Below, in pieces: positions 12,481 to 24,700 of a DNA stretch of 64,000 nt. The DNA is from Haliclona indistincta. Its lineage: Eukaryota; Porifera; Demospongiae; Haplosclerida; Chalinidae. Numbering within the stretch: position 1 is the first letter of the stretch; each line of letters starts with the position of its first letter. The position numbers and the translations under genes are program-made. The stretch covers positions 15,980,810 to 16,044,809 of the forward strand of contig OZ024785.1 of NCBI GenBank assembly GCA_964017065.1, read 5' to 3'. Under the pieces are notes generated by a model. It was not told the origin of the DNA. It searched no databases and saw only the letters and a program-made list of their open reading frames with translations.

Positions 12481-15400
12481 ATGGCTCTGATGGAGTATGT
12501 TAGGTTGACAGCACTAACTGCCGTGTTACTGCTACTCGTGTGCTGGTCCTCAGCTCAAGATGGTGGCTGTAGACCTGATCCTCCCAACATATTGATCAGT
12601 AGTCTTCCAACTAACCTGCTCAGCAACAATGTACCTAAGATACTGACTACAAGTGGCGCAGACACAACATTCCGACCACTGATTGGAGGATATGGCACTG
12701 ATCCATGGGCAGTGTTCAGTGAGTCTCAGGTTAGGCATTTTGGTCTGTGGTGTCAAGTTAGACAAGTGAACACTAATAATATGCCAGACAGCAACATTGG
12801 AGACTGGTACTATCCTACATCTAGTGGCTTTACTATGCTTACCAACACTACTAATGATGGCACTCCATATCAGTCACTGAAATGTACTAACCAAATTGGA
12901 CTAGTAGTGGATAGTGACGTGACCAACTACCAGGGTATTGTGAGGTGTACCACTACTGTACCTGGACTGAACACTGATAGTAACTACATGGCAGTGTATA
13001 ATGATAGTGTGTTTGAAGCTTTGAGAACAGGTTAGTCAGGTCAGGATTTGATGTTCTTATTTTATCTTTATGCATGCAGCTGGTCCCATAGTGGACTCTA
13101 CCATGACACTCTCCATACTCTCATCACGAGATGCGGATCCTAACATTATGTTCAGACTCTCCTTCAATATATCATTTGGACTACCATCACGTATCGAATG
13201 TACTCGTGATAGTATTAACATACTCGGTGGGACTGGCGCACTTGGAAGAGGAATTGTATCAGGAGTAGATTATGAGGTGATCAGGTCTCAGTATATCAGT
13301 AGCTCACAACCAGACATGACTCGTCTGTCATTCAATCAAACACGACCAAGAATAGGAGCAACATATCAATGTACTGTAACTGTTGAAGGACGTCGAAACA
13401 TTGCATCTGGTAGTACTGGTAATTATGATTTTGATGTACTGGGTAATGATACCTCTAGTATCACAGTGACTGGTGAGTGACTGCAGTACTGCTCACTACT
13501 AGTCCTCCTCTCTTCATCAGTTGCAGGCACACCCACTGCTGTCTCTGCCAACAGGACAGGCTACAACTCTGTCCTGGTCTCCTGGACTGCCCCATCACCA
13601 GTACAAGCTGGCTATGAGGTGTTCTACCAGACAGCATCAGCTGGAGTGAGTAGCAGACTCAGTGGAGGGACCACTAGCAACACTGAGCTGACACTAACTG
13701 GACTAACACTGGGAGAGACATACTCCATCTTTGTAGTGGCCTTTGCAGCAGAGGGAGGCCCTGTGTTACCTAGTGATCACAGCAACACAACTTTGATTTC
13801 TATATGTAAGTAGCTATTATTAATGAATGTGTGAATTATACAATTTTAATGTACTTTTATAGCTGTCCAACTGCTTCAACTAAGTGATGACCTATCACTC
13901 ACTCCTACCACCTCCTCTATCATGGTGTCATGGAGTCCTCCTCAGTTTCCTCCTGACAGCTATATTGTCTCTTACTCTTGTCAGTTGTTGTGTGTCTCTG
14001 AACTATATCTATCATCATCTGATACTGTTAATGGATCAGTCACTACCCACACCATTACCTCTCTCAATGCTGGTAGTAATTGTACTGTCAGTGTAACAGC
14101 TGTGTATGGTAGTAACACCAGTAACACAATCACCTCATCTACTGACACAATATCAGCAGGTACATGTATAGAAAAAATAATATTTGAACTTTGAGTTAAT
14201 TATTCTCCCCGGCATGCAGCTCCTACTAGTGCTCCAGCTGGTGGACTCACTATTGCTTCAGTAAAGAGCAGGTCAATGAGTATATTGTGGGGAACAGTAG
14301 CCTGTCTTTATCAGAGAGGACCCATCACTGGATACAGACTGCGCTACACCAATGGCACCTCCATTGTGAACACTACAGGAGAGGGTAGCAGACAGCATGT
14401 GTTGACAGGACTGACTCCATCCACTAGCTACCATGTGCAAGTGGCAGCAGTCAATGCTGGAGGGACTGGACCATACAGTGATCCAACATTCACTGTAAAA
14501 ACATTGGAGGATGGTAAATGATAATATGCAAAGCAATGCATGTATTCTTGTACAGTTGCAGGTCCAGTGATCAGTCTGTTAGCTACTTCAGGAGTGGTAC
14601 AGCTCACTATCTCATGGAGTCCTCCCACAGAGCCCAATGGAGTCATCATTGCATATGAAGTGTATTCTAACAGCAGTGGTTACACTAACACATCAGCCAC
14701 ACAGCTCACACTGAGGGACATCTCTCCCAACACTGTTGTTACATACAGTGTCATAGCATACACTATCATAGGACCAGGAGCTAGTGTGACAGGTCAAGCA
14801 TCTACTGGAAGTGTCCGTGAGTTGCTTGATTTTGTGTACGTTATCTTGATACCACTTATAGCTATTGTTAGTGGAGTGTCAGTAGCACATGTTGAAGAGA
14901 TATGTCCAGCAGTAAGGGTCTCTTGGACTCAAGTCAACCTATCAGTGGTAGACCATTACACTGTACACTATACTACAGTGGGTGGAGTCAATGGAACACT
15001 CACCTTCCCGGCGAGTGCCTCCTCTGGAGTAGTGTCAGGACTGCAGGAAGGACGCCAGTACCAGTTCAGTGTTACTGTAGCACTCAAAATCAATGAAAAG
15101 TTATTTATTGGAACACAACGATCAGTAATCACCCAAATTAATTTTTGCAATGCTTCAATGGAGATAACAGCTTCAACAGAGATAACATCATCTGCTTTAA
15201 GTATAACAGGATGGATACTGTTTGCTGTTACTCTGATTGTGAGTATCATACTGATGGTGTGTTTAGTACTAGTACTGAGACGACACTATAGAGAAAAACA
15301 GTAAGATTACTTAAGTTCACAACAATTTGTACTGATTTCATCAATCATGTCACAGGTCATCATTGCCAGCATCTGATAAGAGTGATGGTATTTATGATAC

Positions 15401-15576
15401 TCCTTCGGCTACAACACAGTGAGTGTGTGACTAGTCCTCATTATCATCAACTGTGTACTTGTTATAGTAGTGATGAGATGAATATGACAGAATTTTCTGC
15501 CTATGGTACACATCAACAACACTCACAGATCACTGATGAACAATATGAGAGTATTAACCAAACCACAAGGACATGA
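12481..15576 (+). CDS. FN3-repeat type I membrane receptor, copy B
   Basis: Nine exons (12481-13030, 13080-13472, 13521-13805, 13863-14159, 14220-14513, 14556-14816, 14862-15300, 15356-15418, 15468-15576) join in phase to 896 aa. Layout matches copy A: signal peptide, two Ig-like Cys domains, five FN3 domains, membrane helix (about TGWILFAVTLIVSIILMVCL), and a tail with IYDTP, AYGTH and QYESI. Copy A's FN3-5, stalk and membrane exons are one exon here, so two introns differ. The 45-bp intron 14817-14861 has no stop in frame, so retention would insert 15 hydrophobic residues between FN3-4 and FN3-5. Exon 1 3' half, intron 1 and FN3-1 are almost identical to copy A, pointing to recent duplication or conversion. 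Confidence 0.85.
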
Positions 15577-15910
15577 CTATATTGAGCACACATAGCTAAT
15601 GTAGTTGTTTACTGCTACTAGTACTTACTGATTAGTTTAGTTATGCTGTGTGGTAGTTTCAGATTGTATAAGTTGATTATAAACAGTTTTGTTAGTGATT
15701 TGTATTTCCATGTATGTATAAACATGCACATAACTATTGATAATATTATAGCACAGGAGACTATGGTCAATTTTTGGGTTACCAAAAGGACACTCTAATA
15801 AAGAAATTTAATGGAGAAAATGTGTTGACAGAGCGTCTTTATTATTTAATTAATGACGTAATGCATTGCAATCGAGCTCGCCCACGCATTTTGAGCTATA
15901 TATATATACC
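15577..15910. other. 3' flank of copy B
   Basis: No gene. It is a diverged copy of 11945-12260, ending with the shared gctcgcccacgcattttga. It is followed directly by an inserted fold-back element. Confidence 0.6.
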
Positions 15911-17575
15911 TAACCAAGGGCGTATAGAGAAAGAGGGCATGCAACCGTCAATCACTCCCGTAGGATAGCGAAATATTAATTGTTACTAAAATTAGAAGTT
16001 ACGCCCATCAATTAGAGTAAGCCACCAATATTCGGCCACCATCTATTATCGGCCACTCGTTCGTACACTTGCAAATACGCTACACAGATCAAACTTGACC
16101 TACGTATAGACACACACTTCCTCTGCCTGCATTGCAAATATGCAGCTCGTAACTGCTTCTTTGTCTACTGTGGAGACGAAGAAAGTGGGTAGCCGAAAAC
16201 ATCGATGTTCGGTAAAAGCAATCTATTATCGGCCACCAGTCACGATTGCGATACAGAAACACGTCGGCTGAGTAGAGCCATCTCATGTCCATCACAATCA
16301 CCAAAATTCAGTAACCCTGTGATCGTCTCTTGATCGCACAAGCTGCAAACAGCCAAAATAGTGGGCGTGGCTTCCAAGGAGTAACCCAGTGCTTGTAAAA
16401 CAAAAAGTAAACCGAGCATTCCAGAAGTTAAATTTGATTCTAAGCCTCTTTGTCGGCACTCGCAAAGTAGTTTAGCGCTGATCAGTGACTGCATTAGTAA
16501 TGGATAGTAATTTTATAGAGAAGTCCTCAAATCAGCAAGCACTGTCCATATCGCAGTCATTGATCAGCGCTAAACTACTTTGCGAGTGCCGACAAAGAGG
16601 CTTAGAATCAAATTTAACTTCTGGAATGCTCGGTTTACTTTTTGCTTTACAAGCACTGGGTTACTCCTTGGAAGCCACGCCCACTATTTTGGCTGTTTGC
16701 AGCTTGTGCGATCAAGAGACGATCGCAGGGTTACTGAATTTTGGTGATTGTGATGGACATGAGATGGCTCTACTCAGCCGACGTGTTTCTGTATCGCAAT
16801 CGTGTTTTCTTTGAGCATAAATTGCACTGAAACAATATCATGAGTTGCCGAACATAGCCTGGATTGCTTTTGCCGAACATCGATGTTTTCGGCTACCCAC
16901 TTTCTTCGTCTCCACAGTAGACAAAGAAGCAGTTACGAGCTGCATATTTGCAATGCAGGCAGAGGAAGTGTGTGTCTATACGTAGGTCAAGTTTGATCTG
17001 TGTAGCGTATTTGCAAGTGTACGAACGAGTGGCCGATAATAGATGGTGGCCGAATATTGGTGGCTTACTCTACTGACGTAGAAAAGTAGGCGGTAACAAA
17101 ATGACGCACAATTATAATAATTATTCAGATCCATGATCCAGCCTACCTACGCCGCACCTAGGCAACGTGTCCCGCGATCTCAGGCACAGCGACGCATAGC
17201 AGTCCTACGCCGTTGTTCTCCTGGCGCCTTTGTCGTCTACGTGATGCCTTCGGCGGCGGCGTCTACGCTTTGTCGGCCTCCAGCTAGAAGGATGCGTGAC
17301 TAGTGTGCCTTCCTCGCATCTGGCAACAAGCAATCGTCTAGCGGTTACAGACAACGGCGAGCAGCTACTACTGTCACTACGTCGCCGTTTAGATAGAGGT
17401 GTACCTGCACTAGTAGCCATTTCAGCACTCTCCGCATACGCTCTGACGTATGAACTGTATACTAAAAGTATACGGAGTTTAATTGATGTTTATTTTTAGT
17501 AACAATTAATATTTCGCTATCCTACAGAGTGATTGACGGTTGCATGCCCTCTTTCTCTATACGCCCTTGACCTAA
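15911..17575. mobile_element. outer fold-back element split by a second one
   Basis: The left arm (about 15911-15998, aagggcgtatagagaaagag and onward) is the reverse complement of the right arm (about 17493-17575). Between the arms are a complete 1.06-kb fold-back (16015-17070) and about 420 bp of relatively GC-rich DNA (17080-17490) that codes for nothing recognisable. The arrangement shows insertion of the inner element into an existing one. Confidence 0.7.
16015..17070. mobile_element. 1.06-kb fold-back transposon with about 480-bp arms
   Basis: Ends begin GAGTAAGCCACCAATATTC and are flanked by TA (16013-16014 and 17071-17072). Arms are 16015-16492 and 16553-17070, with small indels and a loop of about 60 bp. 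The first six terminal bases (GAGTAA) and the TA target match the element at 5489, suggesting one transposase family mobilises both. A frame of about 80 codons (LLCECRQRGLESNLTSGM...) is open in both arms, mirrored on opposite strands. Confidence 0.85.
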
Positions 17576-18167
17576 CTAACAAATTCGCTATTGATTTTTC
17601 TTTCCAAAGATTTTAATGCAGCACCGAATACGCTGTAATACGGCATGAGTCCATGCTTCAGCAATGACTTCCAGCGATATCTATAATCAGGCTACAAACT
17701 ATAGCGCTAAGTGCATGCAATCTCGGCCCGCGGAGCGCCACACACTAGATTTCTCGACTTGCAGCTCGGATAGAATAGGTCAATAAAAAGCGCAATTCTC
17801 GTCATGCCAGTCAGGGACATTGCCAAGAGACTGACAAGGTCTTTCATCTAGTATCATCAACTCTTTCTACGGCAACAGTGACAGTCAAGTGAGGCTCTCA
17901 GTTGCGGTTTTAATGGAGTTCTCATGGCACTAAACGGCTTTACTCATCGGTCTCTCCGAAATTTCTTCAGTCACAACACGTAGGCACCACTAGCTATAGA
18001 TATATGCCTATGACACTGAATCAATGCCACACCACAGTTACTAGTAATGATATTAACGCCGGTAGTAGCCTTGAGAATGCGTGGGCCGGACAGTGGTTAG
18101 GCTACCTTCCACTGACTACGTATAAACTGGATGCGTGATCACAGTTAGGATGAAATGACTCTTCATT
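17576..18167. other. upstream of the third FN3 receptor copy
   Basis: No gene or repeat recognised. It presumably holds the former promoter of the frameshifted receptor copy that starts near 18168. Confidence 0.4.
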
Positions 18168-21100
18168 ATGATGGCCATGATTGATTGCGCCCTTCATCTG
18201 CTGATAACGAGAGCGGTGACAATAGCTGCGCTGCTGCTGCTCCTCGTGTGCCGGATATCGGCTCAGGATGGTGGCTTAATCCTGATCCACCCAACACGTT
18301 GCTGCCTAGTGGACCTGTTCAAGATAGTAGCCGGAAGAATCTGCTGAACAACAATGTCCCAATCATACTTCTTGATGAAGGTGTGCCAGACACGCTATTT
18401 AGACCACTGATTGGAGGATATGGCACTGACACATGGGTAGCTTTCAGTGAGTCTCAGGTTAGGCAGTTTGGTCTGTGGTGTCAAGTTAGACAAGTAAATA
18501 CTAATAATTTGTCAGACAGCAACATTGGAGACTGGTACTATCCTACATCTAGTGGCTTTACTATGCTTACCAACACTACTAATGATGGCACTCCATACCA
18601 GTCTCTGAAATGTACTAACCAAATTGAACTAGTAGTGGATAGTGACGTGACCAACTACCAGGGTATTGTGAGGTGTACCACTACTGTACCTGGACTAGAT
18701 AGTGATAGTAACTACATGGCAGTGTATAAAGACAGTGTGTTTGCAGCTTTAAGGTCAAGTGAGTCAATATAAATCTCGATGTAGCATAATTATTTTTGTC
18801 ATAAATAATTTTTAGCTGGTCCCATAGTGGACTCTACCATGACACTCTCCATACTCTCATCACGAGATGCTGATCCTAACATTATGTTCAGACTCTCCTT
18901 CAATACATCATTTGGACCACCATCCGGCATACAATGTACTCGTGACTCTGTTAGTTTGTTTGATCAATATGGAGGATCATATGAGGTGATCAGGTCTCAG
19001 TATATTAGTAGCTCACTATCAGACATGACTCGTCTGTCATTCACGCAATTTCGATCAAGAATATCAGCAAATTATTCTTGCACTGTAAAAGTTACTGGAC
19101 GTAAGAACATTGCATCTGGCACTTATACTGATGATGTACTGGGTAGTGGTACCTCTAGTATCACAGTGACTGGTGAGTGACTGCAGTACTGCTCACTACT
19201 AGTCCTCCTCTTCTCATCAGTTGCAGGCACACCCACTGCTGTCACTGCCAACAGGACTGGCTACAACTCTGTCCTGGTCTCCTGGACTGCCCCATCACCA
19301 GTACCAGCTGGCTATGAGGTGTTCTACCAGACAGCATCAGCTGGAGTGAGTAGCAGACTCAGTGGAGGGACCACTAGCAACACTGAGCTGACACTGACTG
19401 GACTAACACTGGGAGAGACATACTCCATCTTTGTAGTAGCCTTTGCAGCAGAGGGAGACCCTGTGCTACCTAGTGCTCACAGCAACACAGCATCCATTTT
19501 AATAAGTTAGTTAAAAGTGCCTATGATTGTTTCAGCAATGTTTTCATTATTGTAGCTGCCCAACTGCCTCAACTAAGTGATGACCTATCACTCACTCCTA
19601 CCACCTCCTCTATCATGGTGTCATGGAGTCCTCCTCCGTTTCCTCCTGACAGCTACAATGTCTCTTACTCTTGCCAGTTGTTGTGTGTCTCTGAACTATA
19701 TCTATCATCATCAGATACTGTTAATGGATCAGTCACTACCCACACCATTACCTCTCTCAATGCTGGTAGTAATTGTACTGTCAGTGTAACAGCTGTGTAT
19801 GGTAGTAACACCAGTACCACAATCACTTCCTCTATCACCACACCAGGTGCACAGTACATATTACTGACACATCCTAAACAAGCGTTACAAAGACTTCCCA
19901 TGCATGTTCTCTTGCAGGGCTATCATCCTGCAATGAAACCACAGTACTGGTCTCATCTCTCTCATCAAAGACACTATCTGTCACTAAAAACCTTAATTCG
20001 GGTATGAATAAAAATAATTATGGACTCAATCACTACCCATGCATGCATTTTCATAAATAAATATAGATGCTCTCCTGCAATTTATTACAGTATAAGCACT
20101 GAATGTAGCACTGAATGCAGGTTGCTGTATTTAATATATACTGTGCCTAGACACCAGATTAATTTTGGATATTCACATGATTATTTTAATGATTATTTTT
20201 TAGCAACAGTTACTCCGGTGATAATTCCGCAAGGGTAATCCAGCTCATTACTACATGCAGTGCTGGTAACAGGATGGGCTCTGTTTGTTTTCACTGGTTG
20301 GGTGTGGTTTCATCATCACTATACTGTGCTTAGCAATGAGACAAAAACAAAATGCTCAGAGAAGGTAAGTCTGATAAAATTATTTTCCTAAGTTGCTCTT
20401 GTTTCAATTAATATGAAAATAAGCTCTAGTTGCTAGCCCTATATAGCTAATCATTGCATTGTCCTATACTATTAGCTGAGTTTGCTCTACGCACTCTTAT
20501 CTTGGGTATAATTAGATCTAATAATAATATAGTGTACACTGTTCTCATAGTAGTGGTGATTGTGGTTATCGTACAATATCCGCCATAGACCATAATGATC
20601 ATGCTGTAGTATTTCCTGTCACATGCAGCTGTATGGTCTGAACATGCTTAAGGTCATGAATCTTTCTACAGATCACCTTCTACTGCAAATATAGGTTACC
20701 GAATGTATGATGTGGTTCATGATCAGTAAGTCAATAAAATAATGTCAGCATGCATGTGTTCATTATACCCAAGAGAATGCAACAAGCTTCATTAGACATT
20801 CTCTACATCATCACGCAGTGAATTTTGTGTTTTCTTGAATTTTCAGGCAAGATAGAGTGGAGCGAGTCAGAGAAAAACTGAAATAGCCTATTCATACTTA
20901 TAACTGCATTTGTGTTGTAACAGCTATGAATATCACTACATGATCTGACCAATGGCATGTTGTGTAATGCTTTCTCTAACTTATAAATATTTAGGAGTAC
21001 TAGTGCATTAGGTGATGAGGTGATTAACATGTCTACCTGTACTGCTTATTCTACTATACAACATCGCGAAGACAGGTCTGCTGAAAAGTAATTTTAAAAT

Positions 21101-21367
21101 ACCAATACAAAGCTTAAGGATCATGTTTTATATTGTAGTGGAAATGGTGAAGTGACTCAATATTATAATGTACTGCATCATCAGCAGCCAGCACAGTCTA
21201 GCAGGTGAGATACAGTGACATATATACATGCATGACTGGTGCCGCATTAACTGCATTTTGTTTTTCTTTTCCGTGTGTTATTGAGGAATAGTAATGAGAC
21301 CCATCACAACCACCAGCTGCAGCCACCGGCATGTAATGAATATGAAAATTATAATGCTGCTGTATAG
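18168..21367 (+). pseudogene. FN3 receptor copy C, frameshifted, with a distinct tail
   Basis: The ATG at 18168 opens a signal-like peptide (ALLLLLVCRISAQDGG), but one base is missing near 18276 relative to copies A and B. The ectodomain frame (NPDPPNTLLPSG onward) therefore has no start. Exons 18816-19172, 19221-19505 and 19556-19846 encode the second Ig-like domain and two FN3 domains very like A and B. FN3-3 to FN3-5 are absent; a Ser-rich stalk exon lies near 19919-20002. The membrane exon (near 20260-20364) has a 2-bp deletion at about 20293. Downstream tail exons (20672-20725, 20995-21075, 21139-21204, 21286-21367) all keep phase and splice sites and end at TAG 21367. They encode YRMYDVV, TAYSTI, TQYYNVL and YENYNAAV. 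Most simply this is a recent pseudogene with a well-preserved 3' half; assembly errors are an alternative. Confidence 0.65.
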
Positions 21368-21727
21368 ACTTACGACCTTAAATTGTATAGCTCATTGTTT
21401 GACACATGCACGCTGTAATAATAAATTAATAAACTAATTATTACGAAATTATATCAACGCATGCATTTTTCCATTTTTTGTGCAACTACATGTGTAGCAA
21501 TACTCATTCAAATGGTACTGATTGATAAAAAATATCATTCATTTTTATAGTAGCAACTCTACTAGTCTATGTACATGTACATGTAACTAACACATTCTTG
21601 CCACTACTAAAACAGTATTATATTTCAACGTAGTCGAGTTTTTTTATATTTTGTTGCCTCACACACTTCCTCAAAAGTTCTGACATAAAAAAATTGATAG
21701 CAACTGCAGATAACATTTGCTTGACTC
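21368..21727. other. intergenic, convergent 3' ends
   Basis: AT-rich stretch between the stop of receptor copy C (+ strand) and the stop of the SAMHD1-like gene (- strand). It probably holds both polyadenylation sites (aataaattaataaac near 21420). Nothing else seen. Confidence 0.5.
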
Positions 21728-24700
21728 TTACTTATCAAACTGTTGCTTATTCCTGCAGTATATTTCATAGTCTTCCTGACTGGTAGTGTAGACACGGATT
21801 TCAACATCACGAAGACTTTTTGGCAGTGATCTAGGTACCTGTAATGAATGCATCAAGTTAGTTACAGCTAGAATGCATCACAATAAAATTAACCTGATCT
21901 GCATGTATTGCAATAGCTTTTTCCGGTTCTTCTCTGGTGTAGAACATTTTGCACTCAAAGGGATTCTTGTTTTCAAGATTATAGTCATATACAAGTAGCT
22001 ACATGTATATAACAATAATTATTCAGATACATGAACTTCATTATAATAAAGTCAGGAGCAGATTAATTTTAACCCTTTAGTCCCTGAATTACTTTGATAA
22101 AAATTCGACTTGCTCTAAACTGACAGTTTCTCTTGCGATTTTCTACAACATGCAGTACGCTAGCTGTTTCAAACTAGCACTGTTTTTTCCTGGCATGCCA
22201 AAGTTTACGACCATGTACTAAACTCTGAGTTGGCCACTCCCACTTCAGAACTGAAGCCACTTAAGTGCTGCGACCTCGTCATTTTTCAGCAAATTTTGGT
22301 CTTCGTTTAGCCCTGGTGACTGATACAAAAACCTGGTGGTGTCCAAGTGAGCAAACAGCATAGTTTAGACCATAAAATTATTGTATGCCCAAGTATGCAT
22401 TTTCGGGCATCCTGAAGCCTTAAAAATGCCAAAAGTGGCAAGGGGCTCTGCCCCTTCGAATCCCGGGTTAACGGGGGGACAACTTCCTTTTAAATTCCCC
22501 CCATACTGTACGTTTTAGTGGGGAGGGCGCGCCGAAAAACAGTGGGTTTTTTCAGGTAAAGTCATCTTTTGCAATTAAACTTGATTTGACCTTTCCAGAG
22601 CACTTTTACACTTTTTATGACGTCTAGAGTAGTTGGAGTCAATTATGACGCCTAAAGGCGTCACTAGGTCTTAAAGGGTTAATGATTTTTCATCAAAAAT
22701 TGTAAATCTTGCTGGAAATGCTCCAAAGTTGTTGAAAATCAACTCTATGTGTTCTAAATGTCATTTAAAATCAGTTTCGGATGAAATATTGCGGTTAAAG
22801 ATTATAAGCCTAAGGAGATTAATAGAGGGCTTGCAGAGATATGCAATGCCTAAACTGGGATTTAATTATGCTACATTGTCATTACTGTGTACAAAAATGA
22901 AACGCAAGGTGAAGTAGACCTTGAATTTCATAAATAATACTTTCAGAGTGTCCAATCTTCCTAATCTGTTTATCTTAACTTATAAAAGCCTCTTCAGAAT
23001 TGCTAAATCTGTCCAAGAAATTATTTCTTACATCAACCCAAAAAGGCTTTGAATTTCCACTTCGGGAATCCGCAATTTGTGAAGCCTTGTCATTCAGTTT
23101 CTTGACAAACTGCTTTTTGATATCTTCCTGTAAAATAAAATAAAAATATCTAGCCGGTTCTTCATTGTCATTACTAAACCTATTATAGTTCACAAATTGC
23201 GTTCACACAATTATTATCTTCCTGCCAAATTTTCATGCTATGAAACTACAAATGCATAATATTATATACCTGGTCAAAGTCAACCTGTTTCTCAGGCTCA
23301 CTACATGTGACACACTCAATGAATCTCATTGTAGGATCATTTCCCCTCATCTCTAGATGTTGAATGATCTGTATTGTGAGTCAATAATTTATTATGTAAT
23401 CAGTATTCATCATAATTGTACTTTGTTGGCTTCATCTGAACACATCATTATCTGGTGAAGAACACTATCAGTCAGTCTCATGAATGCATCCATATCACCA
23501 TTGATTGCATCTTTGATTGATGCCTTGGACCTGCAATAATTTTAATAATAACAATTGACACCATTTTTATTAGGGAGGCACGGTAGTGCCTCCCTATGTA
23601 GGGATTGCCAAGAAAACAAAATGGCGGCTACATACAATGTACTGTATAAGTTCAAACACTGATATTACGTCTGGTGATGAATTTTTGCAATTTTATACGT
23701 CCAAAGACACTTAGATCTGCTCTCTGACGTTGCTCCATCTTACAGTAGCAAGGAGATTGCTCGAAATGGTCACTGGAAACGGTGAAAATCGAGTTTCGTC
23801 ATCTTCGTTTTCTTCTTCTTCTTCTTTATTTCTTTCTTTCTTAAACCCACCTACCGCCTTTACGCGAGCAGCGCCGAGACCAAAACAACCACGAACAGTC
23901 GTGAAATTCTTCTGGCAGGTGCCTTTTGAACCTAGTTTTTAGCGATGTAAATTTGACGAGTTCACAATACGCACGTGACCAACCCTGAGTATCGCCGTAT
24001 AGAGAGCGCATATTGGCGTCTGGAGTCTTGAAGAACAACTCACCGAGTAAGCTCGTGTAGTATCACCGTTCTGCTGCTTGCCAGATAGTATCACAGCCGT
24101 ACAGAATTTTGTAAACTAGAGTGGGTGGGGCTCGTATGCTGTGCATTCCTGCAGAATGCATGAGCTAGTTTCAGTATTTAGAAATAATAATGAGCTACAA
24201 GGTAAAAAGGTCACATAAAGAAATTATCAACAACAGCAAACCAAACTAATGGTGTAAACAAAGAAATACATTATCTCGCCGAATTCGAATAATTTGAAAT
24301 TCAAAAAAGGACACAAACAAGAAAATAATTTCTAACGATATCAAAAGAATGTAGGGTTACAGAAATCTGCTACTGATCCACAACTGGTCCACAATGTAAA
24401 CCAACAAAGAACTATAAATAGCTAGCATGGAATGGTAACACGATTGACTTGCTAACAGACCATAGGTCCCTCATTAGTGGCTGTACATTAGATCAATATT
24501 TGTCACAGTCAAGTTGAATTCAATTCAATGCACGTCGCTGACGTCGGTATCACTAGTCTACGGCAACTAGCTGAACTAGCTATAGTCTGCCACAGCAGCA
24601 CAAACAGATGAGGGATCTATGGTCTGTTAGCAAGTCAATCGTGTTACCATTCCATGCTACGTACGTAGTTCCTTGTTGGTTTACATTGTGGACCAGTAAC

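Noticed and set aside
18185..18772. Starting receptor copy C at a non-ATG codon in the ectodomain frame
   Set aside because: That frame has no ATG and no signal peptide; the true signal peptide is in the neighbouring frame, so a 1-bp loss is the better explanation.
22690..22917. Possible + strand exon (CSKCHLK, then RLIEGLQRY)
   Set aside because: Open frame without a start or recognisable domain, in the SAMHD1-like intron next to a MITE; could be a gene fragment but unsupported.
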